From positions 1 through 63,282 of the forward strand of contig CAZOMV010000019.1 of NCBI GenBank assembly GCA_964580995.1: a stretch of 63,282 bases of DNA. Reading direction: 5' to 3'. The position numbers were made by a program, and so were the translations under genes. The notes beneath the pieces were generated by a model that saw only the letters and a list, made by a program, of their open reading frames with translations, ran no database searches and had not been told where the DNA came from. The DNA is from JAKJEP01 sp964580995. Its GTDB lineage: Bacteria > Planctomycetota > Phycisphaerae > Sedimentisphaerales > SM23-30. Of the stretch, positions 17,399 through 25,377 are shown piece by piece (within the stretch, counting starts at the first letter, position 1; each line of letters opens with the position of its first letter).

Positions 17399-18247
17399 TC
17401 ACCGGAGTTTCTCCAGTTGCATCAGAAATAAATCCCTGTTCCACAACTGCAGGGATGGCTGTTCTGCCGTTCGCACAAATCGCCGCACATCCTCTGCCGT
17501 TGCTTTCCAGTCCAGCGATCGGATGACTTTTTCCAGTTCCGCCTTACACCAGTCCAGGTTTACTTGGATATCCTGATTCTTCCACGGACCTTGCTGGAAG
17601 AGTGCCGATGCCAGAAAGGGATAATGAATAGGGATCCGCTGACTGGTGTACCACAGAAAATCATACCAGTCCCTGCCTTTGATGTAGTCTCTGCACAAAA
17701 GAGCATGGACTTTGCCGGCAAACAAACTCGGCTTGGTTTGAACCGTGACGGCAGAAACAAAGGGAAAATCCAGATATCGAATTTCCGTTTCGCCGCCCGC
17801 GGGAGGATTGGTATCCACTTCCAATTTGATTCGGATTTTACGAAACGGCCCTTTTTTCCCAACATGATGGAATTGCAAAACATGCCCGATGGAATCATCT
17901 TTGAGAAACGCTTTTTGGACGGCAATATCTGTTTTCAAGCGGTCGGTGGTATCCACATCATAACCATAGGCCCTTAATTCCTCGGATAACCAGGGGAGAT
18001 ACGGCTGGAGCGTAAAGGCCCGATTCGGCTCTTGCAGAATAAAATCAAGGTCTTCGGAAAACCGGTTCAAACCATAGAAGATCCGTAAACAGGTGCCGCC
18101 CTGTAAAACGCCGTATTGGAAAAAATCGCTGCGGCTCAAGGCCGCCAGCACCACTTCCTGCGTAATCTCCCGGATGGCATGTTCTTCTTCCAGTTCCGAT
18201 TGGCAGCCATACGAATTCAATCGTTCCTGAATCAGCCGGATACTCAT
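17399..18247 (-). CDS. abiEii: AbiEii/AbiGii-family nucleotidyltransferase toxin
   Basis: 282-residue toxin of a type IV-like AbiE system. Family motifs are present in order: GGTCLRIFYGLNRFSEDLDF (nucleotidyltransferase motif, about 51-70), IRIKLEVDTNP (about 138), and AGKVHALLCRDYIKGRDWYDF (about 177-197), the conserved Lys/Asp block. Related enzymes such as MenA transfer nucleotides to tRNA acceptor ends. The ATG overlaps the antitoxin stop (ATGA), so the two are translationally coupled, antitoxin first. AbiE pairs act in phage abortive infection and plasmid or island stabilisation. Confidence 0.93.
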   Translation of the reverse strand: MSIRLIQERLNSYGCQSELEEEHAIREITQEVVLAALSRSDFFQYGVLQGGTCLRIFYGLNRFSEDLDFILQEPNRAFTLQPYLPWLSEELRAYGYDVDTTDRLKTDIAVQKAFLKDDSIGHVLQFHHVGKKGPFRKIRIKLEVDTNPPAGGETEIRYLDFPFVSAVTVQTKPSLFAGKVHALLCRDYIKGRDWYDFLWYTSQRIPIHYPFLASALFQQGPWKNQDIQVNLDWCKAELEKVIRSLDWKATAEDVRRFVRTAEQPSLQLWNRDLFLMQLEKLR

Positions 18248-18882
18248 AGCTTCAAATCCTTTCGCAAGCCTTGGAGAAATTTTTGCACCCGCCGGCTGGC
18301 ATAGTTTTCCAGCAAATCCTCAAAATCTGCGGATGAAACATCCCCCAGCTCCTCCGGCTCCATTCGCAGCTCCGCCGCCGCCGGCCCTAAACCTGTCCAG
18401 CTCTTCCGCCGCACATACACATAATCCGCCAGCGCCTTCACCGCGGACGCTATCAAATACGCCTGGCCGGATTCTTCCGTTTCTCTCTTTACTCCTGCCA
18501 AAAAAATCTTTTGGGGAACAGGATCATAGCTGAACGTTCCGAGGGGTGTCCGGTATTCTTTGCTTTTTCCGTAAGAGACACTCGTCACTGTATAGACCGC
18601 TTCGGGAATCAATCCGTGCTGGCTCAACGCCGATTCCAGGCTGATATACGAGGGCCCGTAGATACGCTGCGCCAATCCATACAGGCTAATCGGCTGCTTC
18701 TGATACTTCGGGGCCAGGTAGTACAATCCCCGGCGGATATGGAGTATCTCCTCCCCAGCCATGGCCCGTTTGACCAGCCCGTACCTCCTGTCCTCACTCT
18801 GCGGGAACAGCGTTGCCACCTCTTGGGTCGTAAAGTACCCATGCCGGGCTGTTTCAAACATCTTTTCTGTCAATTTATTCAT
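18244..18882 (-). CDS. abiEi: AbiEi-family antitoxin and autorepressor
   Basis: 212 residues from ATG 18882. N-terminal winged-helix of the AbiEi_4 type: ETARHGYFTTQEVATLF, RYGLVKRAMAGEEILHIRRGLYYL; then YGPSYISLESALSQHGLIPE and TSVSYGKSKEYRTPLGTFSY, standard AbiEi phrases; C-terminal domain about 130-212. In characterised AbiE systems this protein neutralises AbiEii and represses its own promoter by binding inverted repeats, and two such repeats lie immediately upstream. A longer open frame to 19158 exists but crosses the operators and promoter and lacks homology. Confidence 0.92.
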   Translation of the reverse strand: MNKLTEKMFETARHGYFTTQEVATLFPQSEDRRYGLVKRAMAGEEILHIRRGLYYLAPKYQKQPISLYGLAQRIYGPSYISLESALSQHGLIPEAVYTVTSVSYGKSKEYRTPLGTFSYDPVPQKIFLAGVKRETEESGQAYLIASAVKALADYVYVRRKSWTGLGPAAAELRMEPEELGDVSSADFEDLLENYASRRVQKFLQGLRKDLKL

Positions 18883-18895
18883 AATCAGTAATAAT

Positions 18896-18914
18896 ACTGT
18901 CAAAATATGACAGT
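18896..18914. promoter_or_regulatory. AbiEi operator O1
   Basis: Perfect palindrome ACTGTCA-AAATA-TGACAGT, lying about 5-20 bp downstream of the expected transcription start and 14 bp ahead of the abiEi ATG. Part of a 30-bp direct repeat with O2 (18889-18918 and 18961-18990). Confidence 0.85.
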
Positions 18915-18924
18915 TTCTATAATT

Positions 18925-18953
18925 ATTATAATACAAATCGGCATGAATTGCAA
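18925..18953 (-). promoter_or_regulatory. Promoter of abiEi-abiEii
   Basis: On the minus strand: -35 TTGCAA (18953-18948), 17-bp spacer, perfect -10 TATAAT (18930-18925). It is bracketed by the two palindromic operators, so antitoxin binding should occlude it or loop across it. Confidence 0.78.
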
Positions 18954-18967
18954 ATATTATTAATAAT

Positions 18968-18986
18968 ACTGTCATAAAATGACAGT
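18968..18986. promoter_or_regulatory. AbiEi operator O2
   Basis: Palindrome ACTGTCA-TAAAA-TGACAGT, upstream of the -35. Identical arms to O1; only the 5-bp centre differs. Centre-to-centre distance from O1 is 72 bp, close to seven helical turns, so both sites face the same side of DNA. A lone half site (ATGACA) follows near 18999. Confidence 0.85.
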
Positions 18987-19002
18987 TTCTGGAAAAATAT
19001 GA

Positions 19003-19128
19003 CAATGTACCGCCCGCTCCCCCACCCTGGCCGCCCAAACCAGCCGCAGCCCGATGGAAAACGGCCTCACCATCGCCATCCCCGCCCGCCCCGGCGCCGC
19101 CCTCTTCCGCTGCCAACTGGTAAAATAA
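19003..19128 (+). pseudogene. GC-rich 3' remnant of a protein gene
   Basis: A plus-strand frame that is open only over about 40 codons and ends in TAA at 19126-19128. Its product reads like the end of a secreted beta-sandwich protein (MENGLTIAIPARPGAALFRC). Composition switches sharply near 19008 from the AT-rich abiE operator to GC-rich, codon-like sequence. I infer that insertion or recombination of the AbiE cassette removed the rest of the gene. It has no start or ribosome site. It could instead be meaningless GC-rich spacer. Confidence 0.4.
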
Positions 19129-19143
19129 CCATCCCCGGCGCAT

Positions 19144-19168
19144 AAAAAAGGCCGGCATAATACCGGCC
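19144..19168 (-). terminator. Intrinsic terminator of the FKBP gene
   Basis: Hairpin GGCCGG-CATAATA-CCGGCC (19150-19168), followed on the minus strand by six T. Lies 27 bp past the fkpA-like stop. The flank up to the hairpin is nearly identical to that at 40251-40266. Confidence 0.9.
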
Positions 19169-19195
19169 TTTCATTATCTCCATCCCGAATCGGCA

Positions 19196-20008
19196 TCATT
19201 TGATTTCCATGGTCGGCTCGTTGGCCGGGGCTTTCGGCTCCGCCTTCGGCAGCACCTCCAGTAGCTCAATCTCAAATACCAGCGCCGAATTCCCCGGAAT
19301 ACTCTGCGATCCCCGTTCCCCATACCCCAGCGACGCCGGGATATACAGCTCCCACTTCGCACCTTCCTTCATCAACTGCAGCGCCTCCGTCCAGCCGCGG
19401 ATCACGCCCTTCACCGGAAATTCCGCCGGCTCGCCCCGCTTGTACGAGCTATCAAACTCCGTCCCATCGATCAGGGTCCCGCGGTAATTCGTCTTCACTT
19501 TATCATCCGCCGTCGGCGTCTTGCCCGTTCCTTCGGTGATCACCTTGTACTGCAACCCGCTGGGCAGCACTTTCACGCCCTCTTTCGCCTTGTTCGCTTC
19601 CAGGAACGCCGCACCTTTCTTGGCATTCTCTTCCGCGGCTTTCTGCTGTTTCTCTACCATCTGCTTCTGAAAGTCCATCATCACCTTCTGAGCCTGTTCC
19701 TGGGTCAACAGCGGTTCTTTCCCCGCAAATATATCTTTCATCGCCTGGGCAAGCATGTCCGGATTGATTTCCAGCCCCTGCTGCTTCATCCCCTTCCCAA
19801 TCTGCAGCCCGATCGCGTAGCTGATCCGGTCCACATCATTCTTGAACGAATCGGCCTTTTCTTCCGTCACAGCCTCTGCCGCCTCCGCCTTAGGCGCCGC
19901 CGCCTTCACCTCTTTCCCATCGCCCGCCGCCTTGTCCTCAGCCAGACTCACTGCCACTACGCCCACCAGCCCCGCCGCCAACATCATCAAAAATAATCGC
20001 GCTTTCAA
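19196..20008 (-). CDS. FKBP-type peptidyl-prolyl isomerase, FkpA/Mip-like
   Basis: 270-residue secreted isomerase that assists folding of exported proteins. Signal peptide MKARLFLMMLAAGLVGVVAVSLA; an Ala/Lys/Glu-rich linker; an N-terminal FKBP dimerisation domain (RISYAIGLQIGKGMKQQGLEI through a charged alpha-helix, about 58-130); and a C-terminal FKBP fold (LPSGLQYKVITEGTGKTPT, VKTNYRGTLIDGTEFDSSY, PVKGVIRGWTEALQLMKEGA, WELYIPASLGYGERG, LVFEIELLEV), which contains the usual active-site Tyr, Asp, Phe and Trp. Monocistronic, with its own terminator. Confidence 0.93.
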   Translation of the reverse strand: MKARLFLMMLAAGLVGVVAVSLAEDKAAGDGKEVKAAAPKAEAAEAVTEEKADSFKNDVDRISYAIGLQIGKGMKQQGLEINPDMLAQAMKDIFAGKEPLLTQEQAQKVMMDFQKQMVEKQQKAAEENAKKGAAFLEANKAKEGVKVLPSGLQYKVITEGTGKTPTADDKVKTNYRGTLIDGTEFDSSYKRGEPAEFPVKGVIRGWTEALQLMKEGAKWELYIPASLGYGERGSQSIPGNSALVFEIELLEVLPKAEPKAPANEPTMEIK

Positions 20009-20314
20009 TTCATATCTCCTTTACCGTAATATCTTCCTCTGTGTTGTCCGGAAGTTACAATATCCGGTCGTTTCCGCACAAAGATATACAAACCAGAAAT
20101 TATACCAACCCCGCCCACCCCATTGCAAGCAACCTTTTTCCAAAAAAAACTCCCTTAAAAATCTATCTCCCTCTGCCCTTTCCCCCATAAAATCCTCAAT
20201 ATCTCTCCAAAAACCGCCTTTCCCCGCCAAAACCGCCTGAAAATTGACATTTTACTCAGAAACCCAATATTTTCTTCCACCTGCTTTTTAAAACCGTAAT
20301 TTGTAACTCATATT
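20009..20314. other. Intergenic gap, nothing recognised
   Basis: 306 bp upstream of the FKBP gene. AT-rich, C/T-biased on the plus strand, without clear promoter, repeat or conserved frame. It marks the right-hand composition change into the membrane-protein array. Confidence 0.6.
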
Positions 20315-21400
20315 TTACGGACAGGCTAATTTCCTCTTATACTTCCTCAGCATTTCCCTCGCCTCTTCAGCTTTAAATATGCTGGGAATTCCGGCCCGGC
20401 GGTTTCTCAGATGGCTTCGTATCCACTTTACCGCCATCGGATAATCCTTGAGATCCCCATAACAGCTACCTATACAGCATCGGCTATCATTAATCAGGGA
20501 TTTAGCCCATTGCAGCCCCTCGCCCCCCTTGCCAAAAGCCACGGTCTGTAATCCCTTTTTGACAATTCGCATAAATTGTCGAATCGCCTCCTCCTTCCGG
20601 CCCACCATCATAAGATCACCGGCATAATTCCATATATACAAAGGATCGTTCTGCACCAGCTCATTTGCCTTCTTGCTGGCCACCAGCGCCTTCTTATATT
20701 CATGCAGGTGGTAATATGTCTCGGATAAACAGCTCAGAAGGAAAGCATTTTCTGAGAATTTCTTTAGCTCTTTCAGAATCAGGGAAAGTGCCTTTTTATA
20801 TTCATCCTTATGGATTAGCTCACAGATCAATCCTTCATTTTCCATTGACTTTAGATCTTCTCTGATCTCTTTTATGTTATATCTGCTCTTTTTGACAGTT
20901 TTGCGATGCTCCAAATAATCCCGTATCCAACGCATTGCCAAACGGGACCGGTTCAGATTAGCATAACAGTATCCGATGCATAATCTGCTATCATTGAGCA
21001 CACATTGAGACTGAAAAACGCCTTCCCCAAAATCATCCGGCTTAAATTTTTTCCGCAGAATCTTTTTAAAATATTTCAGGGCCTCTTCATACCGTTCTAC
21101 CTCATCAAGTGCCTCAGCATAATTCCAGATTGTCCAGGGATGATTGGGTTGTATCTTATATGCCTTTTTTGCCCATGGCAAGGCGTTCTTATAATCTTCC
21201 TCTCTAAAATAGACATCAACAAACCAGCACATCAACCACCAGTCATCCGGCCGTTCCTTTAAACCTGACCGGATAAGGGTCTTGGCCTGCGCAAAATCAC
21301 TCTTTCTCCACGCTTCCCTGATGAGATTTTCTCTTTTCCGATAGGATAATTTTTGTAATTTTTCTTCTGTCATAACTGACCTCTGCTTGACTATTGCCAT
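20315..21400 (-). CDS. TPR protein with internal duplication
   Basis: 361 residues, cytoplasmic by composition. Two halves repeat the same plan: WNYAEALDEVERYEEALKYF with LNDSRLCIGYCYANLNRSRL and MRWIRDYLEHR (about 92-170), and WNYAGDLMMVGRKEEAIRQF with INDSRCCIGSCYGDLKDYPM and VKWIRSHLRNRR (about 253-335). Both contain TPR helices ending in a conserved NDSRxCIGxCY block. No enzymatic motif. Last gene of the array, 5 bp after the 181-residue gene. TPR proteins of this type occur among immunity or scaffold genes, but the function is unknown. Confidence 0.75.
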   Translation of the reverse strand: MAIVKQRSVMTEEKLQKLSYRKRENLIREAWRKSDFAQAKTLIRSGLKERPDDWWLMCWFVDVYFREEDYKNALPWAKKAYKIQPNHPWTIWNYAEALDEVERYEEALKYFKKILRKKFKPDDFGEGVFQSQCVLNDSRLCIGYCYANLNRSRLAMRWIRDYLEHRKTVKKSRYNIKEIREDLKSMENEGLICELIHKDEYKKALSLILKELKKFSENAFLLSCLSETYYHLHEYKKALVASKKANELVQNDPLYIWNYAGDLMMVGRKEEAIRQFMRIVKKGLQTVAFGKGGEGLQWAKSLINDSRCCIGSCYGDLKDYPMAVKWIRSHLRNRRAGIPSIFKAEEAREMLRKYKRKLACP

Positions 21401-21405
21401 CTTTT

Positions 21406-21951
21406 CTAATCCTGATCCACAAATCCCTCTATCTTTTGGGCCAAATCTTTTCTGTCCGTGATATAATTTAAACCTTCTCCGTCACCTAATCCCAGATAAC
21501 ACCGGGACTTCCGCATCCAGGCGATGATGGGACTAACATCCCTGTAACAATGAGCCTCTTTTCTCCATAGTTCATTCGTTTCAATTTCATCAATATCCGG
21601 TGTCCAAAGGCGTGAAGGCGCAACTATGGTGATTGGATCGGGTGGAACGAACAAGTTCAAACTCGAAAAAAACCAGACTTCGTCAAATCCATTAAACAGG
21701 TTATCAAAGGAATCCAGCAAATCCAATATATTCTGCACCGGCAAATAAATTGCCCTTGAAATATTTGCGACTTGTAAACCGGCATTTTTCGCCAGTTTTT
21801 TATAAACAAAACCATCTGCCAGTTCTCTGGTACTATCAAGTTCCGTTATCATCATATATGAATTCCGGGGCAAATCATCTTGCAGGATATCCAAAATATC
21901 AGGTATCCCACTGTCAACCCAGCCATAGTAATAATTAGCATTTTCTTTCAT
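21406..21951 (-). CDS. Hypothetical protein, 181 residues
   Basis: Not recognised. Soluble, acidic, with no signal or membrane segment. Phrases such as FDEVWFFSSLNLFVPPDP and a C-terminal CYLGLGDGEGLNYITDRKDL suggest a small alpha/beta fold with an acidic face. Its size, acidity and company resemble immunity proteins, but that is only contextual. It sits 6 bp from the upstream TPR-membrane gene and 5 bp from the downstream TPR gene, so all three are surely co-transcribed. Confidence 0.7.
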   Translation of the reverse strand: MKENANYYYGWVDSGIPDILDILQDDLPRNSYMMITELDSTRELADGFVYKKLAKNAGLQVANISRAIYLPVQNILDLLDSFDNLFNGFDEVWFFSSLNLFVPPDPITIVAPSRLWTPDIDEIETNELWRKEAHCYRDVSPIIAWMRKSRCYLGLGDGEGLNYITDRKDLAQKIEGFVDQD

Positions 21952-21957
21952 CTATAA

Positions 21958-23367
21958 TTACTCCGCTTTTTTCCTGAATAAGTCACCTCTGCCGCGCACC
22001 TTCTGAAAGTCTTTATAAATCTTCAATCCGGGCAGCGGCACCAAAGTGCCGGCACAGATCCAAACCCAGTACCCAATAAAACGGCTGGTCTCATGATGAA
22101 TGACCACATCCACAATCGCCGACAACGACAAAGCCAATAAGTTCACTGCCCATAGATAACCATACCACTTCCAAAAATTATGGCAGCCTTCCGGTATAAG
22201 TCCCTTCCACGGAACCGGATACCATTTCCGCCCTAATTGCTGCACGAATAGGATCATCGGAACAGCCAGTAAACCGCCAGACCTCGAATACCGGCACAGG
22301 AGATAACCGAGCAAACCCGTCAACAGTACCGCCAGATAAAAGACCAGCATCCTCTTCCCCGCACTCATGGGAATCCCCCTCTTCCCTCCCCGTTTTTTTT
22401 CTTCACTTGTCTTTTCCCCCTTGCCCGGCTTGCCCTCCTCCCCTTGCTCCTCTATTTTTTCACCGCACCGTTCCAGCGCCTCCAGGACCCGCTTCACCTT
22501 CGGATGGTCTCTCCCCAGCCGCGGTTCTTCCATACCTGCGATCTGCTCATACCATTCTCTAGCCTTGGACCATTCCTTTGTTTTTTCATACCAACCCGCT
22601 AACCAGTATAACGCCTCCGGTGCATCCGGATGCTTTTTTCGAACGCCCTCCTTACAGATAACCGCGCTTTGTTCCAGGACCTTTTTCACTTCCTCCGGAC
22701 GGTTAATTGCACGGTACACCACCGCTAATCGGATCAGAAACACAACCAGTTTAGGCTGGCCTGCCCCCTCCGCCAGTTGATAAACCTGCATACCGCGTTT
22801 GTACATGTCCTCCGCCTCATTCAGACGGTCCGTCATCCGGAGCACTTCCCCCAAATTATATAACCGATTGGCGATAAAGGTTTTTTCCGAATTGGGGGCT
22901 TGTTCGGCAACTTCAATCTCCCGCCGAATGAGCAACTCCGCCTTATCCCACCGGCCATTCACAAAATACAGCCTGCCTAACAGCGTAAGGTGCCAATGAT
23001 CCCCTTTGGCCAGCGGCGTCAGCTTATCACCCCAGTCCAGCGCCTCCTGAAATCTCCCCGCATAACTAGTGGCCAGTATCAAGCCCGCATAAATCCGGCC
23101 TGCCGACAGGTCCGTTTGCCCCGCCTCCGCTGCCAGGTTGCCCAGCGCTTCCAGGAGCATCACTTCCGCACTATAGAACTTGCCCTTCGCAATATTCTGC
23201 AATGCCAGTGCATATTTCCCATCGCTGGCTCGAATCGGCCCCGCTAGCCTTCGCACCCGCCCCGCTGCCCGAAAAGGATCCTTAGGCCCCGGCAACGCCC
23301 CGATCAGATACCACTCCAGCCTCCTTACGATCCCCCCCCTGTCACCATTCCACCTTCCTTTTCCCAT
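21958..23367 (-). CDS. TPR protein fused to a four-helix membrane domain
   Basis: 469 residues. Residues about 40-310 are TPRs (FYSAEVMLLEALGNLAAEAG, NRLYNLGEVLRMTDRLNEAE, EALYWLAGWYEKTKEWSKAR), followed by a charged Lys/Glu/Gly linker (about 305-335) and a hydrophobic domain (about 336-455) with four membrane segments. The membrane domain shares the pattern FWKxYxYxxxxNxxAL, IxDVxxxxE, YW, VP, IYxDxQxVR with the free-standing proteins at 23916-24359 and 24908-25351, so it is the same domain in fused form. Function unknown; a membrane-tethered interaction platform is plausible. Confidence 0.75.
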   Translation of the reverse strand: MGKGRWNGDRGGIVRRLEWYLIGALPGPKDPFRAAGRVRRLAGPIRASDGKYALALQNIAKGKFYSAEVMLLEALGNLAAEAGQTDLSAGRIYAGLILATSYAGRFQEALDWGDKLTPLAKGDHWHLTLLGRLYFVNGRWDKAELLIRREIEVAEQAPNSEKTFIANRLYNLGEVLRMTDRLNEAEDMYKRGMQVYQLAEGAGQPKLVVFLIRLAVVYRAINRPEEVKKVLEQSAVICKEGVRKKHPDAPEALYWLAGWYEKTKEWSKAREWYEQIAGMEEPRLGRDHPKVKRVLEALERCGEKIEEQGEEGKPGKGEKTSEEKKRGGKRGIPMSAGKRMLVFYLAVLLTGLLGYLLCRYSRSGGLLAVPMILFVQQLGRKWYPVPWKGLIPEGCHNFWKWYGYLWAVNLLALSLSAIVDVVIHHETSRFIGYWVWICAGTLVPLPGLKIYKDFQKVRGRGDLFRKKAE

Positions 23368-23388
23368 ATCAATTCACCACCTGCCCGG

Positions 23389-23421
23389 TAGGGTCGGCAA
23401 CTCGTTTGCCGACGCGATACC
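23389..23421 (+). repeat. TAGGGTCGGCAA palindrome, copy A
   Basis: TAGGG then stem TCGGCAA (23394-23400), loop CTCGT, TTGCCGA (23406-23412), then CGCGATACC. Shares the lead TAGGGT and the trailing GCG with the GTGTGCAAC elements, but has a different paired stem. Confidence 0.8.
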
Positions 23422-23517
23422 TTTCGGCTTTGCCTTTCCGCCTTATTCTATCTACTCTATTTTTCATTCTCCCGTCCAATGGTCATTCCTGCCACGTTTA
23501 CCACTCCATCGCCCGTT

Positions 23518-23554
23518 GGTCATTCCTGCGAAGGCAGGAATCCAGGATTTTCTT
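23518..23554 (+). repeat. GGTCATTCCTGC palindrome, copy 1
   Basis: ATTCCTGC-GAAG-GCAGGAAT inside GGTC...CCAGGATTTTCTT. A truncated copy lies at 23481-23492 and a full copy at 27856-27895. Similar in design to the dRS3-like ATTCCC...GGGAAT repeats known from other bacteria. Confidence 0.8.
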
Positions 23555-23561
23555 CCCCATA

Positions 23562-23594
23562 TTTTTAATTCGTAATTCATAATTCGTAATTTCT
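23562..23594 (+). repeat. GTAATTC heptamer micro-repeat
   Basis: Runs of (C/G)TAATTC-like 7-mers in four units. Same word family as 28361-28401 and 28825-28854. Confidence 0.75.
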
Positions 23595-23670
23595 TATGCG
23601 GGAATCCATCTTCTATTCCTCCTTGCTTTCAAATTTGTGATATGCAATTCTTCTCCTCTTCTTTAGTTTG

Positions 23671-23705
23671 GTAGGGTCGGCAACTCACCTACCGACGCGA
23701 TACCT
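23671..23705 (+). repeat. TAGGGTCGG palindrome, copy B (degenerate)
   Basis: Like copy A, with TCGG...CCGA arms, ending in ACGCGATACCTA; the CTA is the reverse complement of the TAG stop of the 71-residue gene, so the repeat supplies the stop codon. Confidence 0.75.
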
Positions 23706-23919
23706 ATTTATTTTTTTGATAATATAGAATCATCATCACCATAAAAACCCACATAAGAATGGAACTGCCGACTTTAAAGACTATATCACCAACTGAACTA
23801 GTCCTCTCAAATATCAGTAAAGTCAAACCCATGAATAAGCCTTCAATGACAGCATAGCATCCAAGGTATATGAATATAGTAATGAACATTTTCTTACTCA
23901 GCATCGCTCCAAACCTCAT
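23704..23919 (-). CDS. Small membrane protein, 71 residues
   Basis: Two hydrophobic helices (MFITIFIYLGCYAVIEGLFM, and FKVGSSILMWVFMVMMILYY) and a short basic tail QKNK. No family recognised. The start overlaps the stop of the upstream 147-residue gene by ATGA, so it is translationally coupled; this makes a real gene likely despite its size. Its stop lies in a palindromic repeat. Confidence 0.65.
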   Translation of the reverse strand: MRFGAMLSKKMFITIFIYLGCYAVIEGLFMGLTLLIFERTSSVGDIVFKVGSSILMWVFMVMMILYYQKNK

Positions 23920-24359
23920 TTCGCATGGTTGATTTCACTATTCCGCGTTTTCTCCCCTTCCTTTTTATCGCCGCCCTGTCGTACCCTTTGGATATCCTGA
24001 TAAATACCATAAACGGCGGGTGGCACCACAGAACCGAGCAGGACCAAAAACCAGTACCAGAAAAAAGAGGTTAGCTCGTTATCCATAGCCACATCGATAA
24101 TAGTATATACGGTCAAGGCAAACACGTTGATGACACAAAAATAGACATAGATTTTCCAGAAATAATGGCATTCTTCCAGCTTCTGTTCACATCTCCGGAA
24201 CGGATACAGGAACCGCCCTAACAAATGAAGGGATAGCATCATCAGCATAATAATGAAAAAATCATACGTAGAAATATAACACAAATACCAACTAACCAGA
24301 AGAACCAATAGCCCCGCCAGATAATAGAACAATAGTTGTTTCGCCGCACTCATATTCAC
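23916..24359 (-). CDS. Four-helix membrane protein, paralogue 1
   Basis: 147 residues with four predicted membrane segments: LLFYYLAGLLVLLVSWYLCY, FFIIMLMMLSLHLLG, IYVYFCVINVFALTVYTIID, and FFWYWFLVLLGSVVPPAVYG; tail GIYQDIQRVRQGGDKKEGEK is charged. Clearly homologous to the gene at 24908-25351 (AAKQLLFYYLA, CHYFWKIYVY versus GHYFWKIYTY, VPPAV, YQDIQRVR) and to the C-terminal domain of the 469-residue TPR protein. Not a recognised transporter family; function unknown. Confidence 0.75.
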   Translation of the reverse strand: MNMSAAKQLLFYYLAGLLVLLVSWYLCYISTYDFFIIMLMMLSLHLLGRFLYPFRRCEQKLEECHYFWKIYVYFCVINVFALTVYTIIDVAMDNELTSFFWYWFLVLLGSVVPPAVYGIYQDIQRVRQGGDKKEGEKTRNSEINHAK

Positions 24360-24422
24360 TCGCTTTCAATTTTAAAATCCGAATCTCGAACTTCACCGAA
24401 TTTTCTTGCCCCCTGCCATCTT

Positions 24423-24908
24423 CTATAAAACCTTGTACAGAACCCAAATGATCATAACCGCATACGGTAAATGGATAAACAGAGACCATCCCAATGCCCA
24501 CAAAATCGCTTTTCGCGGCTGCGGGGATTGGGTTATCAACGGTTTCAATAATACCTTTTTCTCCCTGGCAATTTTGTTCAGGTATCTGCTGATCAGATAG
24601 CTTCCTCTTAGTAGGATATAGCTTAACAAAGAAAACATCGTCACAAAGTTGCAGATAAGTAACATGGGCAATCCAAGCCAGGGGGATGCCTCCAATACAA
24701 ATGGTAAAATATTATAGAGTATAAGGCATACCACCGTTAGCCAGAAGAAATACATGTGCCGGGTCACAAAACATCCGATGGCTCGCTCCCGGATTCTGTC
24801 TATCAGTTCCAGCAAAAAAATGATCCCGAGAATAACTGACAGAATAGTATCCAGCTCCCCTATATAATCATCCATATCAGCCAAAATATCCATCAAGCCT
24901 ATTATCAT
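24423..24908 (-). CDS. Membrane protein, 161 residues
   Basis: Four hydrophobic segments: LSVILGIIFLLELIDRI, HMYFFWLTVVCLILYNILPF, LPMLLICNFVTMFSLLSYIL, and ALGWSLFIHLPYAVMIIWVL. No recognised family. Its start shares one base with the stop of the upstream paralogue (TAATG). The array's other membrane genes are different families, so this is not a simple tandem duplication. Confidence 0.7.
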   Translation of the reverse strand: MIIGLMDILADMDDYIGELDTILSVILGIIFLLELIDRIRERAIGCFVTRHMYFFWLTVVCLILYNILPFVLEASPWLGLPMLLICNFVTMFSLLSYILLRGSYLISRYLNKIAREKKVLLKPLITQSPQPRKAILWALGWSLFIHLPYAVMIIWVLYKVL

Positions 24909-25351
24909 TACTGCCTCCTCAATTCTCCCGCTGTTTCCCCTTCCTTTTTATCGCCGCTATGTCGCACCCTTTGAATGTCCTGATAAACACCATAAACACC
25001 CCCGACGACGGCGGGTGGCACCAGAGAGCCGATCCAGATAAAGAACCAGTACCGGAAAAAAGGACTCAGTTTGTTATCTATTGCCACATCAATAATTGCA
25101 TATGCAGTCAAGGCAAACAAGTTGATTACCCAAATATAGGTATATATTTTCCAGAAATAATGGCCTCCGTCTGGATTCCGATCGAGTTTGCGGAACGGAT
25201 ACAGGAAACGCCTTAGCAACTGAACCGATAGTACCAGGCATATAAGAGCGAACGCCCAATACGTATGAATATACCACAACCATATATAAAAGATCAGGAG
25301 AACAAATAGTACCGCCAAATAATAGAACAATAGTTGTTTTGCAGCTCTCAT
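24908..25351 (-). CDS. Four-helix membrane protein, paralogue 2
   Basis: 147 residues, same length and layout as paralogue 1: LLFYYLAVLFVLLIFYIWLW, LICLVLSVQLLRRFLYPFRK, IWVINLFALTAYAIIDVAID, IWIGSLVPPAVVGGVYGVYQ and the DIQRVRHSGDKKEGE tail. Divergence is concentrated in the first loop and third segment. One intervening gene separates it from paralogue 1, suggesting duplication of a two-gene unit or separate capture. Confidence 0.75.
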   Translation of the reverse strand: MRAAKQLLFYYLAVLFVLLIFYIWLWYIHTYWAFALICLVLSVQLLRRFLYPFRKLDRNPDGGHYFWKIYTYIWVINLFALTAYAIIDVAIDNKLSPFFRYWFFIWIGSLVPPAVVGGVYGVYQDIQRVRHSGDKKEGETAGELRRQ

Positions 25352-25377
25352 TATTTACTCGCTTTCAATTGAAATTT

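Larger units (their letters stand above)
23368..23703. other. Repeat-filled gap within the membrane-gene array
   Basis: 336 bp with no gene, made of four repeat types in succession: TAGGGTCGGCAA palindrome, a partial and a full GGTCATTCCTGC palindrome, a GTAATTC heptamer run and a second TAGGGTCGG element ending at the stop codon of the next gene. Confidence 0.75.

Noticed and set aside
24292..24501. 69-codon minus-strand frame
   Set aside because: Overlaps a coupled membrane gene in another frame; composition is not protein-like.
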